A stretch of 64,000 bases of DNA. Source: Paraburkholderia fynbosensis. GTDB lineage: Bacteria; Pseudomonadota; Gammaproteobacteria; Burkholderiales; Burkholderiaceae. Below, piece by piece: positions 52,167 through 61,731 of this stretch. Each line of letters begins with the position of its first letter. Position 1 is the first letter of the stretch. The notes beneath the pieces are model-generated. The model searched no databases. It saw nothing but the letters and a program-made list of their open reading frames with translations, and had not been told where the DNA came from. The stretch is taken from positions 86,860-150,859 of the forward strand of contig NZ_CADIKI010000024.1 of NCBI RefSeq assembly GCF_902859935.1, in the 5' to 3' direction. The translations under genes and the position numbers were made by a program.

Positions 52167-53341
52167 CCGGAAATCGCAATGAGACTTTACGGTCTCTCGC
52201 ATCGTTAGCTATCACGGCATTTGCGATCGGCGCAGCGGAGTTTATCGTTGTCGGTGTACTACCCGCTATCTCTCTCGATCTTCACGTTTCGTTGGCACGA
52301 GCTGGCGGCCTGATCGGAGTCTATGCGTTTGCGTTGGCAATCGGAACGCCGATTACGGTCCTGGCGACTTCGCATCTAGGTCGCAAGCCGTTGCTCATTG
52401 GGCTGGTGCTCGTATTCTTCGCTGGCAATGTCGCCGCCGCTTTGTCCAGGGACTTCAGCACACTACTTATCGCCCGAGTTCTTACCGCAGTTGCACACGG
52501 AAGCTTTTTCGCAATCGGAGCTTCGGTCGCGGCGCGTCTGGCGAAACCTGGACAAGCCAGCCGGGCAATTGCTCTCATGTTTGCTGGGCACACTTTAGCA
52601 ATGGTGGTGGGTGTCCCTCTAGGGACCTATTTCGGCAACTTGTTCGGATGGAGACTGCCGTTTTTGCTGATCGCGTGCATAGCGTTCGCGTCGGTACTCG
52701 CGATCGCCAAATGGCTCCCTTCGGTCTCAATGCCTACGTCGCAAAGTCGGACAGATCAGTTGATGACAATAAGGAATCCGGCCATCCTAACAATGATGGC
52801 AGTTACGATTCTTGGTTTTGGGGCAAGTTTTGCTCCATTTTCCTTCATCACGCCGATACTAGTGAATGTGGCTGGGTTCACAATAGCTGGCGCAAACCTG
52901 ATGCTCGTCGTTTTCGGCTTGGCGACGGTATTCGGCAACTCGATCGGCGGCGCGGCGGCCGCGCGAATCGGCTGGCTCGGCACGCTCAAGGGGATCTTCG
53001 TCCTTTTGGCTGCGACGCTCGGCGCCATCGGATTTCTTGCTCACTCCCCTGCTGCACTGGTGTGTTTGCTGTTCATTTGGGGAGGTCTTGCGTTTGGCAT
53101 GTCGCCAGCTTGTCAGGCGGCGATGCTCTCGACGGCAGAAGCATTTGCCCCTGGAGCAATTGACTTTGCATCAAGTCTCAATATCTCGGCTTTCAATCTC
53201 GGAATTACATTGGGCGAGACGACTGGCGGCTTCATGGTAGCAAAGGAACATTTGCCGCAGACACCACTCCTGGGCATGATCTTGGTGATCAGTGCGATAA
53301 TTCCACTCAAGCGTTTAGGTACGTTACACACACGCTCGTGA
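52163..53341 (+). CDS. MFS efflux transporter (AraJ/DHA1-like)
   Basis: 392 residues, twelve membrane segments. DHA1 motifs: AAEFIVVGVLPAISLDLHVS in helix 1, SHLGRKPLLIGLVLVFFAGN in loop 2-3, and AVAHGSFFAIGASVAARL in helix 4. The AraJ-like group exports sugars, arabinosides or drugs. Coupled by four bases to the GlcG-like gene; possibly exports a metabolite handled by the MoaF/GlcG proteins. Confidence 0.9.
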   Translation: MTGNRNETLRSLASLAITAFAIGAAEFIVVGVLPAISLDLHVSLARAGGLIGVYAFALAIGTPITVLATSHLGRKPLLIGLVLVFFAGNVAAALSRDFSTLLIARVLTAVAHGSFFAIGASVAARLAKPGQASRAIALMFAGHTLAMVVGVPLGTYFGNLFGWRLPFLLIACIAFASVLAIAKWLPSVSMPTSQSRTDQLMTIRNPAILTMMAVTILGFGASFAPFSFITPILVNVAGFTIAGANLMLVVFGLATVFGNSIGGAAAARIGWLGTLKGIFVLLAATLGAIGFLAHSPAALVCLLFIWGGLAFGMSPACQAAMLSTAEAFAPGAIDFASSLNISAFNLGITLGETTGGFMVAKEHLPQTPLLGMILVISAIIPLKRLGTLHTRS

Positions 53342-53343
53342 GG

Positions 53344-53376
53344 TTCGGTAACGCCGGTATTGCACCGGCGTGCCGA
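53344..53376 (+). terminator. Strong hairpin after MFS gene
   Basis: CGCCGGT/ACCGGCG core stem with a five-base loop, extended by TTCGG/CCGAA outside a small internal loop. It begins 2 bp after the MFS stop. It lacks a T tract, so termination efficiency is uncertain, but location fits the operon end. Confidence 0.5.
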
Positions 53377-53461
53377 AACGGAGACAAGCATTTGAGATAC
53401 GCGCACTTGGTTGACTGTTCCGTTCTCCCGGCCGTTTCCACCATTTCCATCGTGCCGGTTA

Positions 53462-53850
53462 CGCCTTGTGCAACACCGATTCGGAGGTGAGACTGTCCTC
53501 GATGAAACGGATCAAAGCGCGCCCGGCATTGTGATCTTCGTTCGCTTCACCAAAGACCGCGATCTCGCAGGGCGGCAGGTGATGGCTAATGCACGTAAGC
53601 CACGGTTCTGCAACAACGAAGACTGCCCAAGAATGGCCAGGCCAGCGCCTGCGGCGATGGCTGCTTCGACACCCAACAGGCTGGTGCACGTATAGACCAC
53701 TTCGCTTGCCCGTCCAATGCCCGCAAGCGCGTCGATGGCCATGCGCCGATAAGGACACTAGTCCGGCAATGCTACCAACTGCACAGCAGCATCTTCGCTC
53801 CATATGAAGTCGCTTGCACCGACCCAACGTAAGCGTGGCACCAGCGACGT
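53462..53850 (-). pseudogene. LysR effector-domain remnant
   Basis: Two frames together encode the C-terminal third of a LysR regulator: SLLGVEAAIAAGAGLAILGQ (~53640-53700), then LPPCEIAVFGEANEDHNAGR and ALIRFIEDSLTSESVL to the stop at ~53462. No DNA-binding part exists nearby; it was probably cut off by the IS66 insertion at ~53870. Confidence 0.65.
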
Positions 53851-53870
53851 ATTGACTGGGGCCTTGAGTT

Positions 53871-55357
53871 TCAGACCACGGTGCGGAGCTGATCGGCACC
53901 GACCCACGGCGCCAGTTCGTCGATGCGGTTAATCGCATGGTCGGCGATGCGTGCGAGCACGAAGCGCAGATACGCCTCGGGATCGATGCCGTTGAGTTTT
54001 GCGGTGCCAACGAGACTGTAGATTGCGGCAGCACGTTCGCCGCCGGAGTCTGCTCCGGCGAACAATTCAGCGCATAGAGAATCGCCCGGCTCGTGTCCGA
54101 TTTGCGCGAGAGCGTTTCCAGCGTCGTTGTGAGCCACGCATGGAATTGATCGAGTAACGGCCGTGCGTGCTTGTGTCGATGCACACGGCGCTCGTCGGGC
54201 GGCTTGCCCCTTATCGCTTCCTCAATCCTGTACAGCTCGCCGATACGCTCGAGCGCTTCGGTGTTGAAAGCATTGGGGCGCGCGGCGTGCAATTCGTAAA
54301 ACTGTCGTCGAGCGTGGGCCCAACAAGCCGCCTCCGTGACGTGCCCGGTTTCATAGATGGCCCGATAGCCGCCGTACGCGTCGGCTTGCAGGGTACCGTT
54401 GAACGACCCGAGATGCTTCTGCGGATGAATGCCCTTGCGATCCGGCGTATAGGCGAACCACACCGCAGGCGGCGTCATGTCCGCCGAGGTTCGATCATCG
54501 CGCACGTACGCCCACAAGCGACCGGTCTTCGTCTTGCCGTTGCCCGGTGCCAGCACTGGAACCGGCGTATCGTCGGCGTGCAGTTTCGTTGCCGACATCA
54601 CGTGAGAACGCAGCGCTTCAACGAGCGGCTGCAGCAGCGTCGCCGCGTGACCGACCCACTTCGCGAGCAGCGAGCGATCAAGCTCGACGCCTTCCCGCGC
54701 GTACATGACCGACTGCCGCTAAAGCGGCACGTGGTCTGCGAACTTCGAGACCAGCACGTGTGCCAGCAGCCCAGGGCCGGCGAGACCGCGTTCGATCGGA
54801 CGACTCGGTGCAGGTGCCTGAGCGATGTGGTCGCAACACACGCACGCAAACTTCGGGCGCACATGGCGGATGACCCGGAAGCTTGCCGGTACGTACTCCA
54901 GCTGTTCGGCGATGTCTTCGCCTAGCGACTTCATCTCGCCACCGCACTCCGAGCACTTCCCGGCAGATTCGGGCAGGTGTGTGCGGATCTCGCGCGGCAG
55001 ATGTTCAGCAAGAGGCTTGCGCGGGACCTGTTCCGCTACGGTACGCGGCGTCTTTGGGATATCGACCGGTGCTGCACCCTCGTCAGCCTCAAGGTCTTCG
55101 AGTCGCAACTCGAGTTGCGCGATCTGATGGCCCAGCTTCTCTGACTTGCGACCAAACTCCATACGGCGCAGTTTGGCAATGAGTAGCTTCAGGTGCTCCA
55201 CTTCGGCTGCGCGCGACGCCAACGCGGCTTGCTGCGAGTCGACCGTTTGCTGCAGTCTGAACACTTGCGCGTTGCGCTCGCGCAGCGTCACTTTCTGGCT
55301 GAGCAGTATCGCCTTCAGCGTTTCGACATCGTCGGGAAGTGGATTCGCGCGCGTCAT
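53871..55357 (-). pseudogene. IS66-family transposase TnpC, broken by nonsense mutation and deletion
   Basis: The 5' part (54719-55357) has the coiled-coil leader, basic region LIAKLRRMEFGRKSEK and zinc-binding motif CSECGGEMK with CVCCDH. An in-frame TAG at ~54720 (after FADHVPL) replaces the Tyr expected there. The second part (from 54706) carries the catalytic Asp region KLHADDTPVPVLAPGNGKTK and LQADAYGGYRAIY. After RAILYALN a deletion removes the segment expected to hold the catalytic Glu, and the frame shifts to FAGADSGGERAAAIYSLVGT with the normal end at 53871. Inactive. Confidence 0.88.
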
Positions 55358-55386
55358 GCAGGCAGTTTACGCGCCGGCAACGACGT

Positions 55387-55533
55387 TTACGACGCCGACG
55401 TCGGTCGGGCCGTTCTCGTCGGTTGCCGCCAGTCGATGCCTTCCAGCAGCATCGACAGTGGCGCCGGGCTCAGGCAGATAACACCACCGTCGGCTTGAGG
55501 CCATGCGAAGCGTCCCTTCTCGAGTCGCTTGTA
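55387..55533 (-). pseudogene. IS66 accessory protein TnpB, C-terminal fragment
   Basis: Encodes YKRLEKGRFAWPQADGG, SPAPLSMLLEGIDWR, the end of IS66 Orf2/TnpB, stopping at 55387-55389. It lies 29 bp upstream of tnpC, the standard IS66 order. The N-terminal two thirds and TnpA are gone. Confidence 0.82.
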
Positions 55534-55584
55534 ACATAGCTCGGAATGCAGGCCTTGTTGATACCTCGACGCAGCTTGTCCTCA

Positions 55585-55847
55585 TAACTCATCCCTTCCA
55601 TCCATTCAGTGGGCGGCAGCTCGTCTGCGTTGGCGAGCGCTATAACCGCGCCGGCAAGCGTCTCTTGCTGCGCATCGACGACAAGAGCTGCTGCTCCGTT
55701 CCCCCGAAGTGGACCGATATGAGCGAGCCTGATCCTGAAGTCACCATGGGGCAAGAACGTGCGCTGTTCACGGTCGCGGACTTGATGGAGCTTGCTTGCC
55801 TCGTGACACGCCTCTCCTCGCACAGGCGAGCTGATAGCGCTAACTAG
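55585..55847 (+). pseudogene. DUF5372-like IS-associated protein fragment
   Basis: Plus-strand frame reading HPFSGRQLVCVGERYNRAGK, LLLRIDDKSCCSVPPKWTDM and ALFTVADLMELACLV, a pattern of the short DUF5372 proteins commonly carried next to transposase genes. The 5' end merges with the IS66 remnant and has no clear start, so it is treated as a fragment. Confidence 0.5.
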
Positions 55848-55954
55848 CTGTAAGCCGAGTTTTGCCGCATATGTAAAATAATTAATGCCGCAATTGTTCT
55901 ACGTATTGTGGATAAAGTTCCGTTTATGCATTTGCTTTATGCTATTTAAGTTCA

Positions 55955-55987
55955 CCGCGATTGACCTTGACAACGCTTCAATCGCGG
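55955..55987. repeat. Perfect 10-bp inverted repeat in AT-rich gap
   Basis: CCGCGATTGA (55955-55964) and TCAATCGCGG (55978-55987) with a 13-bp loop. It lies in a markedly AT-rich stretch (55850-56025) just past the 3' end of the minus-strand LysR gene. It may act as a transcript end structure; there is no T tract. Confidence 0.5.
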
Positions 55988-56025
55988 CACAATTTAATTA
56001 CACAACGTTTTTTGATGCGATCGGC

Positions 56026-56937
56026 TCATGCGGATGTCCAGTCCAGCCGGGTACGCGCGCGGAGAAAATCAAGAAGCGCGCGCGTCCTCGCGGGCAGGTA
56101 CGTCCGGTTCGGATAGAGGAGCCACGCTGTGCCTTCAAAGTCGGCAGGGGTGATCGCATGGTCGGGCAGTAGCTCTACCAATTGTCCCGCGGCAACATGA
56201 GAGGAGCAGAGCCAACCTGGCATGAGGGCAGGACCGAGTCCGGCGAGCGCGAGATCGCGTTGCGCCAACCCGTTTGACGCCGTAATCGCAGCGTCAACGA
56301 CTATGCTCCTCACCAAACCAGAAGGTATGCGAACGATCCAATCGGATTGAGGCTGTGGGTGTCCGAAGAGGACGCATTTGCGGCTTTCCAGATCGCTGGA
56401 TTCGCGGACGGCGCCATTGCGGCCGAGATAGTCAGGGCTGGCGCAGACCTTGTAGGACGCGTCAAACCATTTTACGCGGACGGCGCCCTGCGACATGCGG
56501 GGGCTCAAGCGCAATGCCAAGTCGATACGATCCGCTACCAGGTCGAGATTGAAGTCGGTGAAAACCAACTCAAGCTGGACGTCCGGATAGAGGCGCGTGA
56601 ACTCCGGTATCAGCGGCAATAAGCAAATCTGGCCGAATGCGACGGAAGCCGTCACTCGCAGAACGCCGGACGGATGATGCTCAAGCGATTTCAGTGCATC
56701 ACTTGCGGAATCGAGCTCGTCGAGCAGGTGCGAAACTCGTTCCAGATAGGCGCTTCCTGCTTCGGTTAGGCTGACATGCCGTGTGGATCGCTGAAAGAGT
56801 CTTACCCCCAGCTCGCGCTCGACGCCGTGCACAATTCGCGAGACCGAGGACGGATCCAGATCCCGCGATTTGGCAACGCTTGAGAAATTTCCCTGCTGAG
56901 CGATCTCGACCAGCAAGCGGAGATGATCGTGGTTCAT
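56026..56937 (-). CDS. LysR-family regulator, divergent from SDR gene
   Basis: 303 residues. HTH RLLVEIAQQGNFSSVAKSRD, DPSSVSRIVHGVERELGVRL, LFQRSTRHVSLTEAG; effector domain LRVTASVAFGQICLLPLIPE. A 13-bp palindrome CACAAATTTTGTG at 56952-56964, immediately upstream of its start, could be an autoregulatory site. It faces the SDR gene at 57094 and probably controls it. Confidence 0.9.
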   Translation of the reverse strand: MNHDHLRLLVEIAQQGNFSSVAKSRDLDPSSVSRIVHGVERELGVRLFQRSTRHVSLTEAGSAYLERVSHLLDELDSASDALKSLEHHPSGVLRVTASVAFGQICLLPLIPEFTRLYPDVQLELVFTDFNLDLVADRIDLALRLSPRMSQGAVRVKWFDASYKVCASPDYLGRNGAVRESSDLESRKCVLFGHPQPQSDWIVRIPSGLVRSIVVDAAITASNGLAQRDLALAGLGPALMPGWLCSSHVAAGQLVELLPDHAITPADFEGTAWLLYPNRTYLPARTRALLDFLRARTRLDWTSA

Positions 56938-57093
56938 TGATGCACGTTCCGCACAAATTTTGTGAGTAATTCTGTATTTATTGAGTGTTGCGCATCCATA
57001 TAAGATGAGCCCGCCGAGATGCTACCGAGCGTCGCCATCCGTCAATTGGGCGGCTCCCGACCCTTGGCGGCAATCAATTTTCAGGAGAAGGCA

Positions 57094-57876
57094 ATGAACG
57101 CCAACACAAGCAAGGTGGCTCTGGTCACAGGCGGCTCGCGCAGTATCGGACGAGCCACCGCGCTCGAGCTTGCCCGACTCGGCTACTTCGTGATCGTACA
57201 TTATCGGGCTGATCAGAAGGCTGCGAACGCGACTCTCGACGAGATCAAGAAAGGCGGATCGGATGGATTTGCAGTTGCAGCCGACCTGACTTCGCCTGCG
57301 GGTGTCTCGCAGATGTTCGACGCGGTTGACACGGGGCTTGCTCGTCACGGGCGCAGCAGCGTTCTTGACGTGTTGGTCAACAATGCCGGCGTGGCCGATG
57401 GTGCCCCGATCGGCGAAACGACTTCGGACCTGTTCGACAGGCAGTTTACCCTGAACGTGAAGGCGGTTTTCTTTACCACGCAGGCGGCGCTGAGTCGGAT
57501 GGGCAGCGGCGCGCGGATCATCAATCTGTCGAGCGTTTTGTCGAGCCGCGTGTTCGAGACGGCCAACGGCTTCGTCCCGATCTCGGCTTATGCTGCGGCG
57601 AAGGCCGCCATCGACGCCCTGACCAGGCATTGGGCGGTGGAGCTCGCCTCGCGCGGGATCATCGTCAATGCCGTCGCACCAGGCCCGGTCGATACGGATA
57701 TGAACGCCAGCTGGCTGCGCACCGATGACGGTCAGGCGATGATGAAGGCGGCGAGCCCTCTGGGGCGCGTCGGTCTGCCTGAGGACATAGCGGGAGTGAT
57801 CGCCTTTCTGGCGAGCTCCGGATCGCGATGGACTACCGGTCAGGTGATCGACGCGAGCGGCGGATACAGACTCTGA
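57094..57876 (+). CDS. Short-chain dehydrogenase/reductase (classical SDR)
   Basis: 260 residues. Cofactor motif VTGGSRSIGRATALELARLG (TGxxxxIG with the usual second Gly replaced by Ser), LVNNAGVA, catalytic Ser region RIINLSSVLS and YAAAK (SAYAAAKAAIDALTRHW). The Arg after the Gly motif suggests NADPH preference. Start 57094 has GGAG six bases upstream. Substrate unknown; likely regulated by the divergent LysR. The 57877-58207 gap holds no clear gene. Confidence 0.92.
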   Translation: MNANTSKVALVTGGSRSIGRATALELARLGYFVIVHYRADQKAANATLDEIKKGGSDGFAVAADLTSPAGVSQMFDAVDTGLARHGRSSVLDVLVNNAGVADGAPIGETTSDLFDRQFTLNVKAVFFTTQAALSRMGSGARIINLSSVLSSRVFETANGFVPISAYAAAKAAIDALTRHWAVELASRGIIVNAVAPGPVDTDMNASWLRTDDGQAMMKAASPLGRVGLPEDIAGVIAFLASSGSRWTTGQVIDASGGYRL

Positions 57877-58207
57877 TCCTTAGACGAGCCGGATTGACGC
57901 GGACTGCCTGACCGATCGGGCAGTCAGTCCGTGTGAAATCCAAATGTCCCGAACGTCTGCTCCATCGGCGATTTGAAGTGGCGGCCCTTCGCGCGGATGG
58001 ACCGGGACACAGCTTCGCGGCCAGGCGCAAGCTTATTCGGGATTTCGCTTCACAGGAGATGTGGAGCGTATCACCGTTCTCAGGATGTCGACGCCGATCT
58101 ACTTGCAAAGCACGTGGCGGGGTCGGTCACCTGACCGCCCGCGAAATTCGTATCGACAAGTAGCCCCGTAGCACTTGTAGCTGGGCCGCATCGCACGGAG
58201 AAACGAT

Positions 58208-58525
58208 ATGAGGATGGATGTCTTTGAGTTTTCCGGAAGATCACTTGTCGTGACCTATGAGGGTCTTACTGCGACGAATGTCTATAGCTCCGATGGGCGT
58301 TCACTAACCTATGAGATCACCGAAGGCTCGCTCAAGGGAAATCGTGCCACCGTCGATTTCACATGGCACCAGCTTCGTGGCAAGACCTACGCCTTCTCGT
58401 GGCAAGAAGCGAACGGGGCTACGGTCGTCCATATCGATGATTTCGAGGCGGGGCGATCGCTTTCCTTCTTTACAACGCCGAACGCGGAGTTCTTTCGCCT
58501 CGAAGGGGCGCTCGAGGCGCGCTGA
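58208..58525 (+). CDS. MoaF-like domain protein, copy 2
   Basis: 105 residues, paralogous to the 51392 product: FEFSGRSLVVTYEGLTATNV, YSSDGRSLTYEITEGSLKGN, KTYAFSWQEANGATVVHIDD, FFRLEGALEAR. Same length and motif order, lipocalin-like MoaF fold. RBS GGAG seven bases upstream. It lies between an SDR gene and katG on the same strand, 89 bp before katG. Function undefined. Confidence 0.82.
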   Translation: MRMDVFEFSGRSLVVTYEGLTATNVYSSDGRSLTYEITEGSLKGNRATVDFTWHQLRGKTYAFSWQEANGATVVHIDDFEAGRSLSFFTTPNAEFFRLEGALEAR

Positions 58526-58614
58526 CTAAAGCGGGGCCTTCGCTTCGCTCAACCGGTAATGTCCGCCACCATTGCGCGTCTCCGCGCACTCTTCCAACCC
58601 GAAAAAGGAATGTC

Positions 58615-60825
58615 ATGGATAAGGATACTGATGATGCCGGGAAGTGTCCGGTAGCACATTCACACGTCGTTCTGGGCAGCAAGTCGCTCCGTGACTGGTG
58701 GCCCAATCAGCTCAACCTCAAGGTCCTTCATCAAAACTCGTCGCTCTCCAATCCGCGTGGCGCTGCTTTCAACTACGCCGAGGAGTTCGCGAAGCTGGAC
58801 TATGAGGGACTGAAGTCGGATCTGCGCGCGCTGATGACCAACTCTCAGGAGTGGTGGCCGGCGGATTTCGGTCACTATGGCGGATTGTTCATCCGCATGG
58901 CTTGGCACAGCGCTGGCACCTATCGCACCGGCGATGGACGCGGCGGCGGCGGAACCGGTCAGCAGCGCTTCGCGCCACTCAACAGCTGGCCGGACAATGT
59001 AAGTCTCGACAAGGCGCGTCGCCTGCTGTGGCCCATCAAGCAGAAATATGGTCGCCGCATCTCCTGGGCCGACCTGCTGATTCTTGCCGGAAACGTCGCG
59101 CTCGAATCGATGGGTTTCCAGACTTTCGGCTTTGGTGGCGGACGCGAAGACGTGTGGGAGCCCGATGAATACACTTATTGGGGTTCCGAAGCCGACTGGA
59201 TGGCAACCGACAAGCGCTATTCAGGCGACCGTAATCTCGAGGCTCCGCTTGGCGCGACGACCATGGGCCTGGTCTACGTCAATCCAGAAGGACCGGAAGG
59301 CATCCCGGATCCGGTCGCGGCTGCTCACGATATTCGCGAAACCTTCGGCCGCATGGCGATGAACGACGAAGAAACCGTAGCCCTCATTGCCGGTGGGCAT
59401 AGCTTCGGCAAGACGCATGGGGCGGGTCCGGCCAGCCATCTGGGGGCCGAGCCTGAGGGAGCCGCGATCGAGAACCAGGGCCTGGGCTGGAGTAGCAGCT
59501 TTGGCACCGGCAAGGGAGGCGACGCCATCACCAGCGGGCTCGAGGTCACCTGGACTTCCACGCCCACGCAATGGAGCATGGGCTTTCTGACGAACCTGTT
59601 CGGATACGAATGGGAACTCACCAAGAGCCCGGCCGGAGCGCATCAATGGCGCCCGAAGGAAGGAGCGGGAGCCGGCACGGTGCCGGACGCGCATGACGTG
59701 ACCAGGCGTCGTGCGCCGGCGATGCTGACTACCGACCTCGCGCTGCGGTTCGACCCGGCCTATGAGAAGGTCGCACGGCGCTTCCTTGAGCAGCCCGACG
59801 CGTTCGCCGACGCATTTGCCCGAGCCTGGTTTAAGCTGACTCATCGCGACATGGGGCCGCGCGCGCGCTATCTCGGTCCGGAGGTGCCGGCCGAGGAACT
59901 GATCTGGCAGGACCCGGTCCCGACAGCTCATCATGCGCCGATCGATGCGGCCGATATCGAGGCACTCAAGGCCGATATTCTCGAGTCCGGGCTCACGGTT
60001 GCGCAGCTCGTATCCACCGCTTGGGCCGCGGCGTCGACCTTTCGCACCACCGATAGGCGTGGCGGCGCGAACGGCGCGCGGCTTCGCCTCGCACCGCAGA
60101 AGGGCTGGACAGTCAACGAGCCCGAAGAGCTGGCGAAGGTCCTCAGCGCGCTTGAGGCAATCGCGAGCGCGTTCAACGACGCGCAGTCGGGCACCAAGAA
60201 GGTGTCCCTGGCTGATCTGATCGTGCTCGGAGGTGCGGCGGCGATCGAGCTGGCCGTAAAGAAGGCAGGTTATGGTGTTGCCGTTCCGTTTGTCCCGGGG
60301 CGGACTGACGCTGTGCAGGAGCAGACCGATATCGCCTCCTTTTCGGTACTCGAACCAGTGGCCGACGGCTTCCGCAATTATGTTGGCGCCGACAACGCAA
60401 TCCCGGCCGAGCAATCGCTGGTCGAGAAGGCGCAGCTTCTAGGGTTGACCGCGCCTGAAATGACGGTTCTGGTTGGCGGCCTGCGCGTCCTGGGAGCCAA
60501 TTTCGCGAATTCTCCCCATGGCGTCCTCACCCGCCGGCCGGGCGAGTTGACGAATGAATTCTTCGTCAACCTTCTCGACATGAGTACGGTCTGGGAGGCG
60601 ATCCCCGACCAACGGAACGTCTATGGGGGGCGCGACCGCGGGACGGGTGACCTGCGTTGGAGCGCAACGCGGGCCGACCTCGTCTTTGGCTCAAATTCGC
60701 AGCTGCGGGCGCTTGCCGAGGTCTATGGCGAGCGCGACGCGCAGGAGCAGTTCGTCACGGATTTCGTGGCGGCCTGGAACAAAGTGATGAATGCCGATCG
60801 CTTCGATCAGGCTGTTCGAGCCTGA
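58615..60825 (+). CDS. katG: Catalase-peroxidase KatG
   Basis: 736 residues, full length for KatG, with both the active N-terminal and degenerate C-terminal peroxidase domains. Distal haem pocket RMAWHSAGTYR (Arg, Trp, His), the Tyr of the Met-Tyr-Trp adduct in LVYVNPEGPEG, Met in FGRMAMNDEETVAL and proximal His in IAGGHSFGKTHGAG are all present. It detoxifies hydrogen peroxide in the cytoplasm. No OxyR-like site was recognised in the 89-bp gap upstream. Composition differs little from neighbours; the SDR/MoaF/KatG block may have moved together. Confidence 0.96.
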   Translation: MDKDTDDAGKCPVAHSHVVLGSKSLRDWWPNQLNLKVLHQNSSLSNPRGAAFNYAEEFAKLDYEGLKSDLRALMTNSQEWWPADFGHYGGLFIRMAWHSAGTYRTGDGRGGGGTGQQRFAPLNSWPDNVSLDKARRLLWPIKQKYGRRISWADLLILAGNVALESMGFQTFGFGGGREDVWEPDEYTYWGSEADWMATDKRYSGDRNLEAPLGATTMGLVYVNPEGPEGIPDPVAAAHDIRETFGRMAMNDEETVALIAGGHSFGKTHGAGPASHLGAEPEGAAIENQGLGWSSSFGTGKGGDAITSGLEVTWTSTPTQWSMGFLTNLFGYEWELTKSPAGAHQWRPKEGAGAGTVPDAHDVTRRRAPAMLTTDLALRFDPAYEKVARRFLEQPDAFADAFARAWFKLTHRDMGPRARYLGPEVPAEELIWQDPVPTAHHAPIDAADIEALKADILESGLTVAQLVSTAWAAASTFRTTDRRGGANGARLRLAPQKGWTVNEPEELAKVLSALEAIASAFNDAQSGTKKVSLADLIVLGGAAAIELAVKKAGYGVAVPFVPGRTDAVQEQTDIASFSVLEPVADGFRNYVGADNAIPAEQSLVEKAQLLGLTAPEMTVLVGGLRVLGANFANSPHGVLTRRPGELTNEFFVNLLDMSTVWEAIPDQRNVYGGRDRGTGDLRWSATRADLVFGSNSQLRALAEVYGERDAQEQFVTDFVAAWNKVMNADRFDQAVRA

Positions 60826-61175
60826 TAAGCGGACGGGCGCGGCTGACTAGCAGTTGCGCCCGTTGAGGCTGACTGGCTTCGCTCCGCGGCATTCGTCCAG
60901 TACGGAGCGGACGATGTCACGACACCCCCTGCGAACGCCGGCTTACGACATTGCTTCATAGAAGAATGGAAAGCTGCTGATGATGATGCCTACATTAAAA
61001 CTGTAGGAAGATGCATGGCCGAAGAGATCGACGACATCATGGAGAATTTCCACGAAACCATGCGGGCTTCGCTTGCGCGAAAGGCCAACAGCAACGAAGC
61101 CTAGGAAGGCAATGGCCAGCGAAGCGCCCGCCAGACGACCCCGAATGCGGGTTATATCCCGGGCGCGAACAGTGG

Positions 61176-61481
61176 CTAACACAAGTCATCCACGAAGCGA
61201 GAACAGATGACAGCGTCGGCGAGGGAGAGCAACGCAACATGAATGTCGAGACGACGCTCGAAACGAATGCGTGGTTTTCCGAAGCCGGCAAGCCAGGCAT
61301 GTGTGCGCTCGACCACCCAGCGATGTCGTCCAAGTCGCCCCATGCTTTCTACCCCTTTTCGGGCTATACGAGCCCTGATTCCGCGTTGCTTCAGGTAACG
61401 CCGACAGCGGGCAAAGTCGTAGCCCTTGTCAGCGTGCAGTTTGCCCGGGCGGTTGCGGGGCTGGCCATTCAGTCCCGACAC
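61176..61481 (-). mobile_element. IS5-family transposase C-terminal fragment
   Basis: Encodes KLHADKGYDFARCRRYLKQR, GIRARIARKGVESMGRLGRH, RWVVERTHAWLAGFGKPRIR, FERRLDIHVALLSLADAVIC: the last third of an IS427-type IS5 transposase including the catalytic Glu (VERTHAWL). The upstream two thirds are missing. The 60826-61175 gap shows no other gene except a possible tiny plus-strand ORF near 61017. Confidence 0.82.
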
Positions 61482-61509
61482 CGCCGCGGCAATTGACGTA
61501 GGTCAGACA

Positions 61510-61700
61510 GGACTACCCGGTGCCGTCGATGTGCCGGGTGCCTGGTATGTCGAAGAGCGGGTGCTACGCGTGGCGCAAACTGCCGCCGCCGTCCCGCATG
61601 CAACACGAACCTTGGCTGCAAGCAAAGATCCTCGCCGCACATCAGCCGTTCGAATCAGGCGCCGTAAGGAACTTCGCAGGCCGTACGCTCACTGAGCCAA
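61510..61700 (+). mobile_element. IS3-family OrfB N-terminal fragment
   Basis: Plus-strand frame reading MCRVPGMSKSGCYAWRKLPP, then LQAKILAAHQPFESG, the start of an IS3 OrfB integrase (CRVLGVSRSGYYAW type). It stops after ~60 residues and merges with unrelated sequence before the TetR gene. Confidence 0.68.
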
Positions 61701-61731
61701 AGTCAGAATCCGCGCGAATACCAAATCCCGC

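Noticed and set aside
59221..60414. Minus-strand frame of ~400 codons inside katG
   Set aside because: Shadow of katG, whose haem and adduct residues are all present on the plus strand.
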